NCBI RefSeq assembly: GCF_029227915.1
Contig: NC_079876.1
Coordinates: 14,324,001-14,384,000, forward strand
DNA from: Hydractinia symbiolongicarpus
Lineage: Eukaryota; Cnidaria; Hydrozoa; Anthoathecata; Hydractiniidae
Direction of reading: 5' to 3'
DNA length: 60,000 nt
Shown here piece by piece: positions 35,330-47,784 of the stretch (position 1 is its first letter; every line of letters begins with the position of its first letter). A model generated the notes under the pieces. The model was not told the origin of the DNA. It saw only the letters and a list, made by a program, of their open reading frames with translations, and searched no databases. The translations under genes were made by a program, and so were the position numbers.

Positions 35330-37980
35330 TCACAATGATCGACCTAAGACTGAGATTTCTAATTAAAAGACAGGATAAAGGATTGAATGATCGGCAAAAC
35401 TATGTGGCTTAACCGCTTATAAAAAACAGTTGTCAAAGTAACCTGGTCTGAAAATTATTAAATTGGGGCTAAAAATAACGCAATTTATATATACTTAAAT
35501 TTAATTACATCTGAATAAATAACAAAATTACACAGATTGACATATAGTTCTATAAAAGTATAAAAACTGGGGATCGACCTGGACAGCTCTAAAAAATTAA
35601 TGAAACAAATTCTGTAAATTGACAAAGAAATCCATAGAAGTGGAGTTTCCGGAAAAATAATGTGAAGTAAGTACTATTAAATAACCAAAATAAGACTAGA
35701 ATAAATTATATAAATATACATTAGTTTTAATGATGGTTCATTTTTCACAATTTAATGTTTGCAGTTTACTCTGTCAACATTTTTTGGAAATGCTGATGAT
35801 GGCTGTGATAGATTATGGCTGACCTAAAAAAAAAGAAAAATACTAAAAAAACATATATATATATGAAGAGCTCGAAATAATCTTTAATGTGATATTGTTC
35901 TGTGCCCTATATATTTAAAGATGACAGATATAAATACAAGGTAAAATGACATTTTTCACCATTTTATGAAGCTTTGATAAAAAAAATCAGGCAATAATGT
36001 GAAACGCCAAATGTTTGTGATGTTGGTCTTTCCAAGAACAATACCTGTGTGTACAGTTTGCAAAGACAAATTTTGCCAGTTTCATAAATATTATAATTTT
36101 TTTGGAAAGTTTCTAAATCTGCCTAAAAGCATTCCTAAAATGTTATTTTTAACAGTGACCAAGAATACCATATTTACTCTATTATTACTTCACCACTGGA
36201 TTAGTGTTTTAACCTGCAAAATAAAGGTGGGTTTAGCAGGAATCCAATATTGCAGAATATATAGGCTGGATTTGTGGCATTATTTTTGGGTAAAAAACCT
36301 AAGTGTATAGTATTGTTTTTAACAAAACTCAGCAAGTTTTTACAATGTATGGAAGTATGAAGCATAAAAAGTATAAACACACATAGATTTACTTCAATTC
36401 TTTTCCAGGCTATAAGCAGTGCAACTACTTTCATAACTTTATGCATTCAAAATTGTTGTAAGAGCCTAACTTGCCAAGGGTACAAATTATTTGCACAATA
36501 CATTTTCCTGAAACTTACTATATAATTGGTACAAAAATGCTTCATTTTGCAGAATATATTTGTGCAGATGACAACATTTTAACGAAAGTGCGGTATTAAT
36601 TTTTGGATGCCTCAAGTTCAGTTATTTTAGCAGAGGCAAAATCAGTATTTTGTCTAATATAGTGTTCAAAATTTAGAGCATTTACAAATGAGCAACATGG
36701 AACTCAATAACTTAGATCCTAAAGAAATCAAAATATAAGGAAATAAAATATTTTGTGGTAGAATTGTTGCGGATAGCTGAAATGGAAAACTTTGCAGAAG
36801 AATTTTTTTGACCGATTTCTAAAATTTCTGTGGAACATTTTTGCGGATTTGGCCTAAAGTTCTGCAAAAAAAAGTTCCAAAAAAATTTCTTTCACAGATA
36901 ATGTATGAAAATTTTGAAAAGGCAGAAATATTTGTTACAATCCATGGCAAAAAAGGCAGGATTACTTGAGGTGGGAATAACAGGGAAGCTGGATAATAGA
37001 GGAAATACTTGATGCTTTTTTAAAGCTGCATTCACGTATGATTTTGTGCACATCAGGGATGTTCAGTGACCCCACCTACGTAAGGTTACGACACAATGAC
37101 ATGCAAATTGAGCTCGTATGTCAGTTTTTTTAGAGCAATTTTTTTTGCTTGTAACACAACGTGACAGTCCATAGGCCAAAATGTGTATATAAGAAAAAAT
37201 GTTCGATTTAGGATTAAAATTTGAAAAAAATGTTTTTTGAATATTCGCGTTAAAACAAAATGGTGATTAATGAAGAATATGTTATCTTAATACAAAAGTA
37301 CACAGCCCTTTTCAAAAAGCATAGCTAAATAATTTTTATCGGAAAAACGCACCGCAGATTTGCCTGTCAATGTTTGCCATTCTGATCTGCTGCTAATGCT
37401 GCATTTTAACGATGGTCGTGTTAGATATAAGAAAACACATATTTTACATTCTTTATGTGAAACTTTATATGCAATAGTCCGTACATGCCAATGTGGCTTA
37501 AACCGGTCAAACTTTCCTAAAAACTACTGCACTTTTTAGGGTATTAATATCAGTTTTGGTTTCCAAACTGTAAGTCATTCGCTTGCTCACCTGATATTTG
37601 AAAAAAGGTAATGGGTTTGATCCCTAACTACATATAAGGAAGGCCGTTTTATAGTTGGGCAGAAATGCTAGGGAATTGCGTAGCTTAAATAAGAGCTTTA
37701 AACACTCTGAAGAATCGCAACTTAAATTACTTTAACATAGCTAAGTAACAAACTAGCTGGTTTAAAAGATACAGCATTTTTTACCTGAGAAGTCTCATCG
37801 ACCAAACCAGCAAACATCCTGTTTTGCAAAATATTGATTTGGAGCTTCAAACATATAGAGACGAACGGTAACCGACTGTTTTGGGCAAGAAACTTTGGCT
37901 TGTCGGACCTAGAACTCGAAGAACTTTGAGAGAAAACCTGGCAGGAAGCCATGAATATCAAATTCTGACAATCCTATTGG
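35330..37980. other. AT-rich noncoding stretch
   Basis: No recognisable gene. The ORF at 35999-36310 has eight cysteines and hydrophobic runs but no family resemblance and no splice-consistent neighbours, so I leave it out. Confidence 0.5.
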
Positions 37981-37984
37981 CTAA

Positions 37985-38560
37985 AAAATCAAATAAGGCA
38001 TTTGTTAACATAATAATTGAATTCTTCCTTTTGCACGAATCTTACTTCTTCTATGAAGCATACGGTTTCTATCAGGAAATGTCTTTCATTTTCTGTGTTC
38101 TGTTCACAAACCCAAATAATAATCCAAATTCTTATAAATTCTTATGCCAATAACTTCTAATATTGAACTCTGTAACATGTAGCTCTTGCAAGCTCCGCCA
38201 ATACTCCGACCTCGTTTAATATGCTTGATGCTGGCATCTTTAAATGTTATTTAAGGGTTTAGTGTTTAGGTTGATAAGGGTTATTCTTGATAGATGAAAA
38301 AGGTGGACCATGGTTCGAAAAAACTTTTACTTGCTTTTAAGATATTAGAACTATTGAAAACAAGAAAACTTATTTGGTCTTACTACTTCAAAAGCAATTT
38401 AACAACGTAATTGGTAATTTTTATGCTCGTACTTTTAACATCACCCAAGAGAATAGCTTTAACCCTTTCAAAGAGAATTTTAAAAGATGAATATATTTTT
38501 TTGTGTGAAATAAACTTCTTTAGCATATATTATTCTAGAAAGCTGCTATTCTTGAGCAAT
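37985..38560. repeat. 3'-flank repeat of the B unit, third long copy
   Basis: Collinear with 28440-28700/30470-31040, including the FYQEMSFIFC open stretch (38060-38100). It directly precedes the B4 stub, which shows that this block was once the spacer between tandem B genes. Confidence 0.6.
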
Positions 38561-38758
38561 TGAACTTTTGCTGAAATTGTGTTGCAGATAGGAGATCCAA
38601 TGACACACTTTGCTGGATTAAGATGAGTGTATTTAAAACTTGAGAAGTTTTTTTTTAATTCTATTCCCTGAAAACAGCTGGCATTGACGCTTTCACGTGA
38701 AACTATATGACGATTATAATTCAGTTTGCCTCTGAAAAATAATATTGGAAAAGAAAAC

Positions 38759-38890
38759 ATGTTTAAATTTGTGGTATTTGGTGGGTTAATTTCTAAATGT
38801 TGATCACTTGTAGTTAAGTAAAGAATGTTCAAGCCTGATGGTTTTGTTTCAGCATTTTTATCGGTTGCAATTGACTGATCAAGATCAACG
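38759..38890 (+). pseudogene. B4: 5' stub of a B-type gene
   Basis: Exon 1 (38759-38780, MFKFVVF) and the first codons of exon 2 (from 38853, FLSVAID) are present with intact donor and acceptor, then TGA at 38876-38878. The next bases (AAGATCAACGTTAATC) resemble a later part of exon 2, suggesting an internal deletion, and a TTAA at 38891-38894 is followed by piggyBac-related DNA. Confidence 0.7.
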
Positions 38891-38894
38891 TTAA

Positions 38895-40800
38895 TCAGTC
38901 CTCACAAATATATTTATTGCATTTTGGACAATAGGCACATGATTATTTATCAGAACGCTTGCAATTAGGATTTTTTTGTATCCGCACATACAAACCTTTT
39001 TTTAGGATATCTTGTTTTTCTTTAAATGTTTTCCAGTAAATCTAGTAGCATGGTACACATGAACTTTAGAAACTACAGCAAAACTTTGAAAAGGGCGACC
39101 TCTCTGCTCAACATCATTGGTCGATTTTTCATCCAAATACGGTTGCACCAATTCATTTAGACTATAATACGATAATCGCTGATCACACTTGTCGACACCA
39201 CGTATCTTCATATACTAGTCTCGAATTATACTCGGTTTGTTTATGTCACCCTTGTGTCTTTGGGTAGTTTCTTTTTGATTTCCATGGAGAAAAGACATAA
39301 CAAACACATCTCTCTTATTTTTCCAGTGAACAGTTAAAATTTTATCCGTCCTCATGTAAACTGAATTCCCGACGTCAAATGCTGCTTCCTTGAACAATTT
39401 TGGAAATTTCCTGAGTCGTTCCACATGCGTAAGTTTTCCTGACTTCCAGATCTTGAATCAGCTTTAGGCTAGAGAAGAAATTATCTACATAAAGGTGGTA
39501 GACCTTGTCAAGGTAGGTTTCCATCATATCAAACACTACCCTATTGACCAATCCATGCTCTGCGCCGTTGTTGGAGGCTCCGGTGTATATTTGAAATTTT
39601 CGCAATAAGAAGAATCTACGTCACAGCATGCCCAAATTCTGATGGCAAATTTCTTAGGTTTTTTTGGCATGTATTGGATAAAGCTGATCCTGCCTTTCAT
39701 TCCAATCTCCTCATCAATACTAGATTTTTTCCACGGTGATAATGCTTATAAAAGGATTGAAAAAGTTTATCCTCCAACCCGCCAATTCTGAAAAGGTTTG
39801 GAAAGTTTGGGTCATCTTTATCCCACGTGGATCTGTTGTCAACAAAATGAAAATACAGTTCACCGAATCGGTCACGAATTATAATTGAGGAGAAACATGA
39901 CATCCGGGTAACACCTGACGCCCAATAGTCACCATAGGATGGTAGTTTCCCTATACCAATTGCAAGACTGATGCCTAAAAGTGCCTTGATCTCTGCATCG
40001 TTAGTGTTCTTGAATTTCAACTGTCATTTGAGTTTGCCTTTAAGTTCTCAAAATATAAATTAGTTGTTCAGCAAGCCGTACAAATATTTCTTCAGGGAAA
40101 AATAACTGGATAAATTTCAAAAGAGTCTCTGGTAATGAAGCTTGCCGACTCGGCTCAAGATATTCAAAAAAAAGGACGATGGCATAGGTATTGGCAAAGT
40201 CAGTATCTTCTGAAACGTCCTTTCGATTGAGATTATCGTCTGTTTCCTTTTCCTTGGCTGTTCATTATTCTCCTTACCACACCCACGCAAACGCCAACGC
40301 CCTTACCCTTGCCCCCTCATGCGTTTCTTTCTATGACTACTTACTCGTACTCGCCCACGTCCTGACCCAGATTCACATATGTCGTTAGTACTTTCAAAAT
40401 CACTTTCATTTTCAGGGCAACAGTTTGATTGGTCATAGTTGTTGGTACTGCTGTTTTTAAATTTATCAATTTCACTATCCCTTTCGCTGTTGGCATTCAT
40501 TTGTCCGTTATTCTGACGAAGTTCGGCCTACAAAAGCAAAGGCAAAGCATCTTTATAACATTATTTAAATAATACTGAATGTATATAAGTCTCAGATATA
40601 GCCAAAAGAATAACGACTTACATTGAAGAACAGTAAACTCTGTCTGTTGCTCCAAATTTTGATAGTTGCTGTCAGTGTCAGTGTCTTCGTCTAAAGGACT
40701 ATCTCCACAGTGACTCTCATTATCACTTGATTCTTTTGATGAGTCCAAGACAGCATTTAGAACTTCTTGTAAGGTCAATTTTTTTGGATCTAGAAGCATT
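38895..40800 (-). pseudogene. piggyBac-type transposase, broken
   Basis: Pieces in transposase order on the minus strand: an acidic N-terminal region (40799-40320, DSSKESSDNESHCGDSPLDE), then LLGISLAIGIGKLPSYGDYW and RIGGLEDKLFQSF (40020-39750), then SIDEEIGMKGRISFIQYMP with PKKFAIRIWACCD (39720-39610), the DDE core with YHLYVDNFFSSLKL (39605-39450), and the C-terminal KCDQRLSYYSLN (39211-39100). These are hallmark piggyBac blocks (IDE...KGR...YMPKKP, and VDNFFSS with a catalytic Asp). Stops and frame changes separate them, and a possible intron lies near 40500-40620. Terminal inverted repeats were not resolved; piggyBac uses TTAA targets, and one TTAA lies at the downstream side (38891). Nonfunctional. 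Confidence 0.85.
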
Positions 40801-41455
40801 ACTAGCGTCTTTGACCACTAGGTTCACCTTGTTCATCAGCCGTTTTATTTTTGAGATTTGTTATGTTTCTGAAACTTCAAATGCAAATACTTAATGTTTT
40901 CATACTTCTAAACCAGTCACATTGGATAGTTTTTAGTTCCGTGCTACTTCAAGACTTCTTAGTCAAAATTTGACAAAAATCCGACAACCGAATCTATGTA
41001 TATATTTATTTATTCCTGGGGGGTCAAAGATGACCTCCCTCGCGTCCAAAGGATTACTTCATGTTATGTTATTGCGCTGTATAACTTTCTCTATTAACAG
41101 GTAACATTTTAAACTATCCAAAAACTTGCAAACATATCTTTACGGCTGATTTTAATTTTTCACGCGTCTAATTGTTTGTTCCCGCTGCTGACATCGGCAC
41201 CCTGTTATTTACAATTCTTTATCATATGGCGCGTCATTTCTGACATTCACAGAATAGTTGGAAGCGTAGTTTCTTTTTTAGGTCTTAACCCAAATTGTCG
41301 GTCCAATGGCGGGGAAGGGGAAGAAAAGAATATGAATATAAAAAAGGGTGTAGACGTGTATAATATTCTCGGTTTGATCAGTTGAGGCAGCGTATAACCA
41401 CTACGTCAACTTTTATCGTCTTAATACGTCAATTATAGCATCCTTAGCCAATCAA

Positions 41456-41910
41456 GAAAGTGTTTTTACACCACCCCAGCGACTCTGTCCGGCAGTTAAA
41501 AGGTTGTTAGAAGGACAAATAAATCAACAAACCAACAACGTTTTTTTGGCAGCACAAGAAGTCGCAAAGAAAACAACAGAGAACTTTATTAACGAACAGA
41601 AAGATTCAGATACGAGAAAAATCAGTAAGCTCGAATTAACTCGAAAATTGCAAAGATGGTTTGGGAACGGTTCTAAAATTAATAAGGCTATACAAACTGC
41701 TTATTCGAAGCAGGAGTAGTGGGGATTAAGTAGTTCTCACCATATTCAAGATTACAAACGAATTCACAAAGTAAAAATCAACGGTACTCATTTCATTAAA
41801 AATATCTTACGAGCAATTCAAATTATCACGTTTGATATCGTATTAGATATCGTATATGTTTGAACTGCGGTAAAGCTGGACACTCCTTGACCAATGTAAT
41901 GTTCCAAGAA
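41456..41910 (+). pseudogene. Gag-like fragment with degenerate CCHC zinc knuckle
   Basis: An open stretch reads RLCPAVKRLLEGQINQQTNN and ends with a helical, charged WFGNGSKINKAIQTAYSK, then a stop at 41717-41719. About 140 bp later YRICLNCGKAGHSLTN gives the C-x2-C-x4-H part of a retroviral-type zinc knuckle; the last cysteine is reached only with a frame change. Likely a relic of a retroelement or of a recombinase-type element. Family not assigned. Confidence 0.4.
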
Positions 41911-42806
41911 AAAAATTTATGATAAGCATTACACCAGCAAGATTCTACGTTATAAAAACGTTTGTAAGTTTTTATTTATTCTCTTGATCCCCAGAAATCG
42001 ATTGATGAACCTTGTTTTATTCTTCGTAGCGCAAACAATCAAGAAATGGAAAATCAAGCAAGGTATAAATTTAAACGTGTCCGTAGCAGGAAAGATCCAA
42101 CATAGCTTTAACCTTTGGCAAAACAAAACAACAGCATCTCCTTCCTTTTCACGAAAACGTGCTTCAACTTTTTGCGGATGGCTGGCAGCTTTATCGGTGC
42201 TCCAAAAACATTAACGTGGCTAGAATAATTAAAGCGGGTAGTAGAACATAACACTTGCATGAGATTACTTTGCCTAGAAAACATGTGGCATCTACGCTTT
42301 TACGTGCAACTGACATGAATATTTTAACTGATTTTTTTTTTTTTTTTAATGAGAATGTAATTCGTTTGTTGGCTTATTATTGTCTTGAGTGTTAAGCATT
42401 ATGGCCTTGCTTTTTAGTCACCGATTCAAAGAGGCGACCGTACTGTGCTTTCAATTGGACTTTAATGCAGCTATAACTTGTCAGTCGCATTTTAGGTTAT
42501 TACTGATATGAGCAAAAAATTATACAACTCCATAAATGATAACCTATACTGAACAGGTAAATAGAAACAAATTAATATCGTTTAAGGTGAGTTTAAAAAA
42601 CACATATATTAGGCAAATACAAGCGCGTTTTAATCGCTGAATTTTGAAGTGGGTTATCGTACAGTGCACCCGATTAAGGTTTTACTACCGCAATTAAATG
42701 TTGAACAATAATGGAAGTGTGATTTAATTGCCAAAGCTTGAGTAGGTAAATGTACTAGGAACTCTTAAACATAGTCTATCAAGTTCTTCCTAAAACTCCT
42801 GCACGC
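41911..42806. other. Noncoding stretch
   Basis: Nothing recognised beyond a short dispersed repeat near 42270-42320. Confidence 0.45.
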
Positions 42807-43199
42807 TTACTCTGTGAAAATCTTGTTAACAAAAAACATCCAATGTTGGCTCCAGTGCTGCAACTCTTCCCAGCCTGGTGTCATATGAAGCTTTTTTAGG
42901 ACATTTGAATGAGCTTGGAAAGTACGATTTACGTTCACTTCAGTCTGTCGGTGCCTCTCCGCCGCATCTGAAAACGACATATCGGATAGGATAGCAAATA
43001 AACATGATCGCTGATCTTCCGATATTAAAAGAAGTAAGAAGAAAATGTCATGTGTATTTAAAAAATTTAAACCTATAGGACACTTCTTTTTTGCATCTCG
43101 CATCTGCACCAAATACATTCCATATTCTTCATTATTTATGTGTTTTTTTGTGTATCCGAAAAGCACGGAAGTAGTTAAAAGAATGAGTTTTTCTCGCAT
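42807..43199 (-). CDS. Unknown 130-codon open frame
   Basis: The frame starts MREKLILLTTSVLFGYTKKH and ends VNKIFTE with a regular amino acid mix (six Trp/Cys, HWSQHW motif, HMTPGWEELQHW). Length in this AT-rich DNA makes chance less likely, but no family is recognised, no promoter or partner exon is clear, and repeats of the 43.3-kb type lie just upstream. Could be an exon of a mobile element or of a host gene. Confidence 0.3.
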   Translation of the reverse strand: MREKLILLTTSVLFGYTKKHINNEEYGMYLVQMRDAKKKCPIGLNFLNTHDIFFLLLLISEDQRSCLFAILSDMSFSDAAERHRQTEVNVNRTFQAHSNVLKKLHMTPGWEELQHWSQHWMFFVNKIFTE

Positions 43200-43259
43200 T
43201 TTGATTGGTTAATCGACACGAAATATATGCAAACTAACTATGCAACGTAACTGTGTGAC

Positions 43260-43620
43260 CCGACGTTAAACACACGCTGGAAAGCTTAATAAGAGCCGTA
43301 TACTGTGTCACACATTCAGGTAGACAGTGTTAGTACAGTATGCAGGATGTCGTAAATTGAGTGAAGCGTACACAGCATTATAGTGTTTTGGATAGAAAAT
43401 ATTTTTTAAAAAAAATAACTTTCCACAATTGATATAAAAAGCACAGTTTACAACCTATTGTTACCCCGTCATAGGAGAGATCCCAAAGATAGTTTTTTAT
43501 TTTGCGGTATATGTCCCTGTAAAAGTTTAAAAACAAATCGTGCAAGCGGACCGAGCGCGTAGTACATACAACCCATGTCGCGCATGTGAATATAAAACCC
43601 CAGGGCACATACAGCACTCA
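43260..43620. repeat. Dispersed repeat related to the 20.7-21.4 kb tandem array
   Basis: Shares CGTTAAACrCmC, CACACATTCAGGT, TTAGTACA, and CAGTTTACAACC-TTGTTACC words in the same order as 20720-21090. Confidence 0.6.
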
Positions 43621-43932
43621 GGAATTTTGCGGACTAAGTTTTCTTGATTCATTGACATCATTCCGTGCTTAGCTCTCGTTGAGGTCGGACGTATCTAAAA
43701 CGCTCCGGTCTTGGCGCGCTAAGTCGAAGAAAGAAAAAAGAAGACTAAAGCTTGAAGAGCTCCTGCTTTGACAGCTAAGTCCTTTTTGATTTATTATATA
43801 TTGTACTGCCTTTTTTACTTCATTTATATCTTTTCATTTCTTTAATTTGTTGTTTTGTAAGTTTTTAAATTATTGTTTTTGTTAATAAATTGTTTTTATC
43901 CCAGTCAGTTTTTTATCCATCTATCATCTAAT

Positions 43933-46900
43933 ATGGTAGCTTTGCTGTGTTGTGGGTTCCTGCTGCTCCTTCTGTGTAACATCGTAAGGAAATGGGCTTG
44001 CCTTAGATCCTTCAAACATAGTTTTGGAAGAGCACATAACCGTAGAATGATCTCTCTACGACTTAAAAATAACTTTACTCAGGTAGGAAACCCCACATTT
44101 ACGCTAAAACTGATTTTTGTGTTCGTTGTATTTTTGAGCAATACAAAACCTTCGTTCAAAAGTAGCTCACCCAACAACAACGAAATGAGTCGACTAGATA
44201 GGAGTTTCTTTTCTATCTCTTCACTTGATGCCTGCAATAGAGTTTCTGAAAGCCAGCTCACTCTCCAATTAAAATTAATGGCTTTATCAAAACTTAAGCC
44301 AAGCAGGCACAAGTATTTCTATTTTTTAATCCTCTTGTCAGGGGACATCTGCCTCAACCCAGGTCCTGTTAAGTATCCCTGTTCTTCATGCTTAAAACCT
44401 GTGGCAAAAACACACAAAGCACTTTCTTGTGACAAGTGTGGATTATGGGCTCATAAAAAATGTGAGCGTATTTCTGATAAAAAATATCAACAATTTATGA
44501 AGACTCCTGAAGATAAACTGTTTTTCGTTTGCAGTCCCTGTTTTTCTCGTAATTTGCCCTTTGCTAATGAGGAGTCATTTGGTGACGAAATTCCGGACAA
44601 CATCAATATTACTATTGATGAAAACTTTGATTTTGAGGCAATCAGAAATGGGAAGGGCTTAAAAATGGCCCATCTCAACACTAATGGTCTGTCATCCAAA
44701 CTAGACTATGTTAAACTTCTGCTACATCAAACAAAACTTGATGTATTCTCCATCTGTGAAACCAAAATTGATGACACCATCACTGACAATGACGTTAAAA
44801 TTGATGGCTATGTTTGTTATAGGAATGATCGGAATAGACGAGGTGGGGGTGTTCTAATTTTTGTTAATGAAAACTTGGATAGCCACCTTTTGAAACACCT
44901 TTACTTCGAAAATGTTGAATCACTATGGGTGAAAGTGTGCCTGAAAAAAACTAAACCTATTTACGTGTGTGGGGTTTACAGGCCACCTGGAGGTAGTGAT
45001 TTGCAGAGTACCGAAAACCTGTGTACTCATTTTAAACAGTGTTTTAACAAGCTCCCAAAAGAAAAAGAAGTTTTTATCTTGGGAGATTTTAACTGTAACA
45101 TGCTTTCAAAATATGCTCTTTCCTCCAAAATAAAGGAATTATGCTCCACTCTTTTCCTAAAACAACATATTACGGAGCCAACTCGTGTTACTGAAAATAG
45201 TAGCACTCTTATAGACTTAATACTTTCTAACAGTTCTTGTATTTCTAAAACTGGTGTCATGGATTTAGGCATCAGTGATCACAATTTAGTTTATGTGATC
45301 AGAAAATTCAAAAGGCCAAAATTTGAACCTAAAACATGCAAGGTTCGTAGCTACAAGAACTTCAGTAAAGAGGCTTTTCTGAAGGACCTCAGGAATTTAG
45401 ACTGGTCATATTTTAATAATTATGATGACCTTGATGAAGCATGTGAGAAACTGAATAAAAATGTTAAAACAGTGGCTGACAAACATGCCCCTTTCAAAAC
45501 ACATAGATTTTCTGGCCGTGTTGAGGCATGGGTCACTGATGAATTAATAATAGCCATCAAAGAAAGAGACTTCTTGAAACGGAAAGCATCAAAAACAAAA
45601 TCCATCATAGACTGGGAAGCTTTCAAACAAAAAAGGAACCAGGTAATAGGTCTCAAAAATCGACTCAAAAACGAGTACTATAATGACGTTTTGCAGGACT
45701 TTCAAAAACGGCCAAAACAACTTTGGAAAACCCTATAAAAACTGGTTCCTGATAAGTCAGGCAATACTACCTCGATAAAACGAGTAGTCCAAAACGATGG
45801 TACAGAAACTTCTCACCCAAAAGAAATTTCCAACACATTCAATTCATTTTTTGTCAGTGTTGGTGCCAAACTAGCCTCTAAATTTTCTTCTGACACTACT
45901 AATGTTAATCCACCTGTTAGCGGACACGATTTTCGGTGGGCTCGTATTGAGACCAAAAGTGTCGAAAAAATAATTAGTTCACTAAAACTTAATAAAGCTA
46001 CAGGCTTGGACGGAATTGGTTCACGACTGCTAAAAGCAGGTTCGTCAGTTTTAAGTATTTATTTATCAAGTCTTTTCAACAAATCTTTATTTACTGGTTA
46101 TGTACCTAAATGTTGGAAGACTAAAAGGGTCTCGCCTATTTTTAAAAGTGGCAATAAAACAGATCCTACTAATTATCGGCCTATCTCCATTTTGCCAATT
46201 CCTATGAAAATTTTTGAAAAGTTAGTGCATGAGCAAATGTCTCATTTTATTTCTGAGCACAACTTCCTGAATGACAGACAGTCCGGATTTCGAAAACTCT
46301 TTTCCACAGAAACTGCAGTAGTCGATGTCTCTGATTTTATTCTTACTGAGCTCGACCAACATAACTTTGTTTCTGCTGTGCTCATTGACCTTAAAAAAGC
46401 TTTTGACACTGTTGATCATAAAATTTTGTTAAAAAAACTATGGTGTTTTGGCATCAGAGATGCTGCCTTTGACTGGTTCGAGTCCTACTTAACGGGCCGA
46501 ATGCAGCTGACTCTTGTAAACGACACAGGATCAGATCTGCTTCATGAAGACGCTTTTGGGGTGCCGCAGGGATCTGTGTTGGGGCCCCTGCTCTTTCTTT
46601 TGTATATTGATGACTTAAAATCTGTCATCAATTCAAACTACCACCATCTATATGCAGATGATACAATAATTATTTCGTCTCATAAAAACTTGGATACCCT
46701 TGTCTCCCAGGTCGAGTTAGAACTTTCGCAAGTCGACCTCTGGCTGAATAATAACAAAATGACTATTAATACGGACAAAACTGAAACAATCTTTTTCGGC
46801 AACCACAGCCAGTTAAAAAAAGTTGAGAACAAAACTATCAACTATATGGGTATTCCTTTGAAGAGGAGCGAAAAAGTTAAATATCTTGGGGTAACATTTG

Positions 46901-47445
46901 ATCAAAAAATGCAATGGGAAAAGCACATTAATGACATAAATAGAAAAATACTAATTAAATATTCTAAAATTAGAACCATTGCATCCTGTTTAACACCTCA
47001 CACAAAAAACCTTTTAATTAATGCACTTGTCATGCCATATTTCCACTACTGCTCCTCGGCATGGGCTTGTGCCACCCAAGGTAGATTGGGAAAACTAGAA
47101 AAACGATTAAAATGTGTCCGTACCTTTCTTGGGAAAGAGAGGGAATATTCAATGAATAATTTACTCATCAAAAACGATGCCATATTAGTTTTCAAAGCCA
47201 TGAATCACATTGCTCCTGATTACATGCGCTCAAAATTCCTTTTGACAAAAAACTGTCATAATCATCAAACAAGAGGAGCTTCAAAAAACAGGTTCACACT
47301 TCCCTTGGTCAACACGGAATTTGGCAAAAAAGCCTTCCCATTTAGAGCTGCAAAAGTGTGGAATAATCTTCCAGACCAAGTGACCTGTGATGGAAGTCTG
47401 CTTTCGTTTAAGACTTCCATCTCGAATGTATTTGGCAAATTCTAA
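43933..47445 (+). CDS. LINE ORF: PHD finger, endonuclease, reverse transcriptase, one in-frame TAA
   Basis: From the first ATG (MVALLCCG) the frame has 1170 codons before the final stop and is interrupted only by TAA at 45736-45738. Order: hydrophobic N-terminus; GDICLNPGP (44339-44365), a 2A-like motif; a PHD-type zinc finger (CSSCLKPV, CDKCGLWAHKKC, VCSPC; 44380-44555); an apurinic-type endonuclease (MAHLNTNGLSSKLD, ICETKID, LGDFNCNM, and GISDHNLVY near 45270); a reverse transcriptase (FKSGNKTDPTNYRPIS, LIDLKKAFDTVDH, GVPQGSVLGPLLFLLYIDDL, catalytic YADD at 46651-46662) and a C-terminal region ending NVFGKF. It nicks DNA and copies its own RNA at the target. The single nonsense change lies between endonuclease and reverse transcriptase, so this copy is probably not autonomous unless read through. 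Confidence 0.9.
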
Positions 47446-47649
47446 TGGAGATCACTTTTTAACTTTTTAATTTTTGTTTTTTATTCTTTTTCTTTTCAAT
47501 TTTCACAGATTATAAATGTTACTATGTTTGATTGAGCTGAGGCAGTCTAAGGTTTATCATTTTTTGTTTCTTTTTTGTTCTAGTGGCCCCCAGTGGAAAC
47601 AATCCACTAACTATAGGTTTTTGTGATTTTCTGGGCTAGCCACTTTAAA

Positions 47650-47783
<134 letters not shown>

Positions 47784-47784
47784 G

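Noticed and set aside
35999-36310. 103-codon ORF with several cysteines
   Set aside because: No family, no signal peptide at its start, no paralogue in the duplicated units and no supporting splice sites.
40191-40388. 65-codon plus-strand ORF
   Set aside because: Shadow of the acidic N-terminal part of the piggyBac transposase on the other strand.
44079-45668. Minus-strand ORFs across the LINE
   Set aside because: Shadows of the long LINE reading frame.
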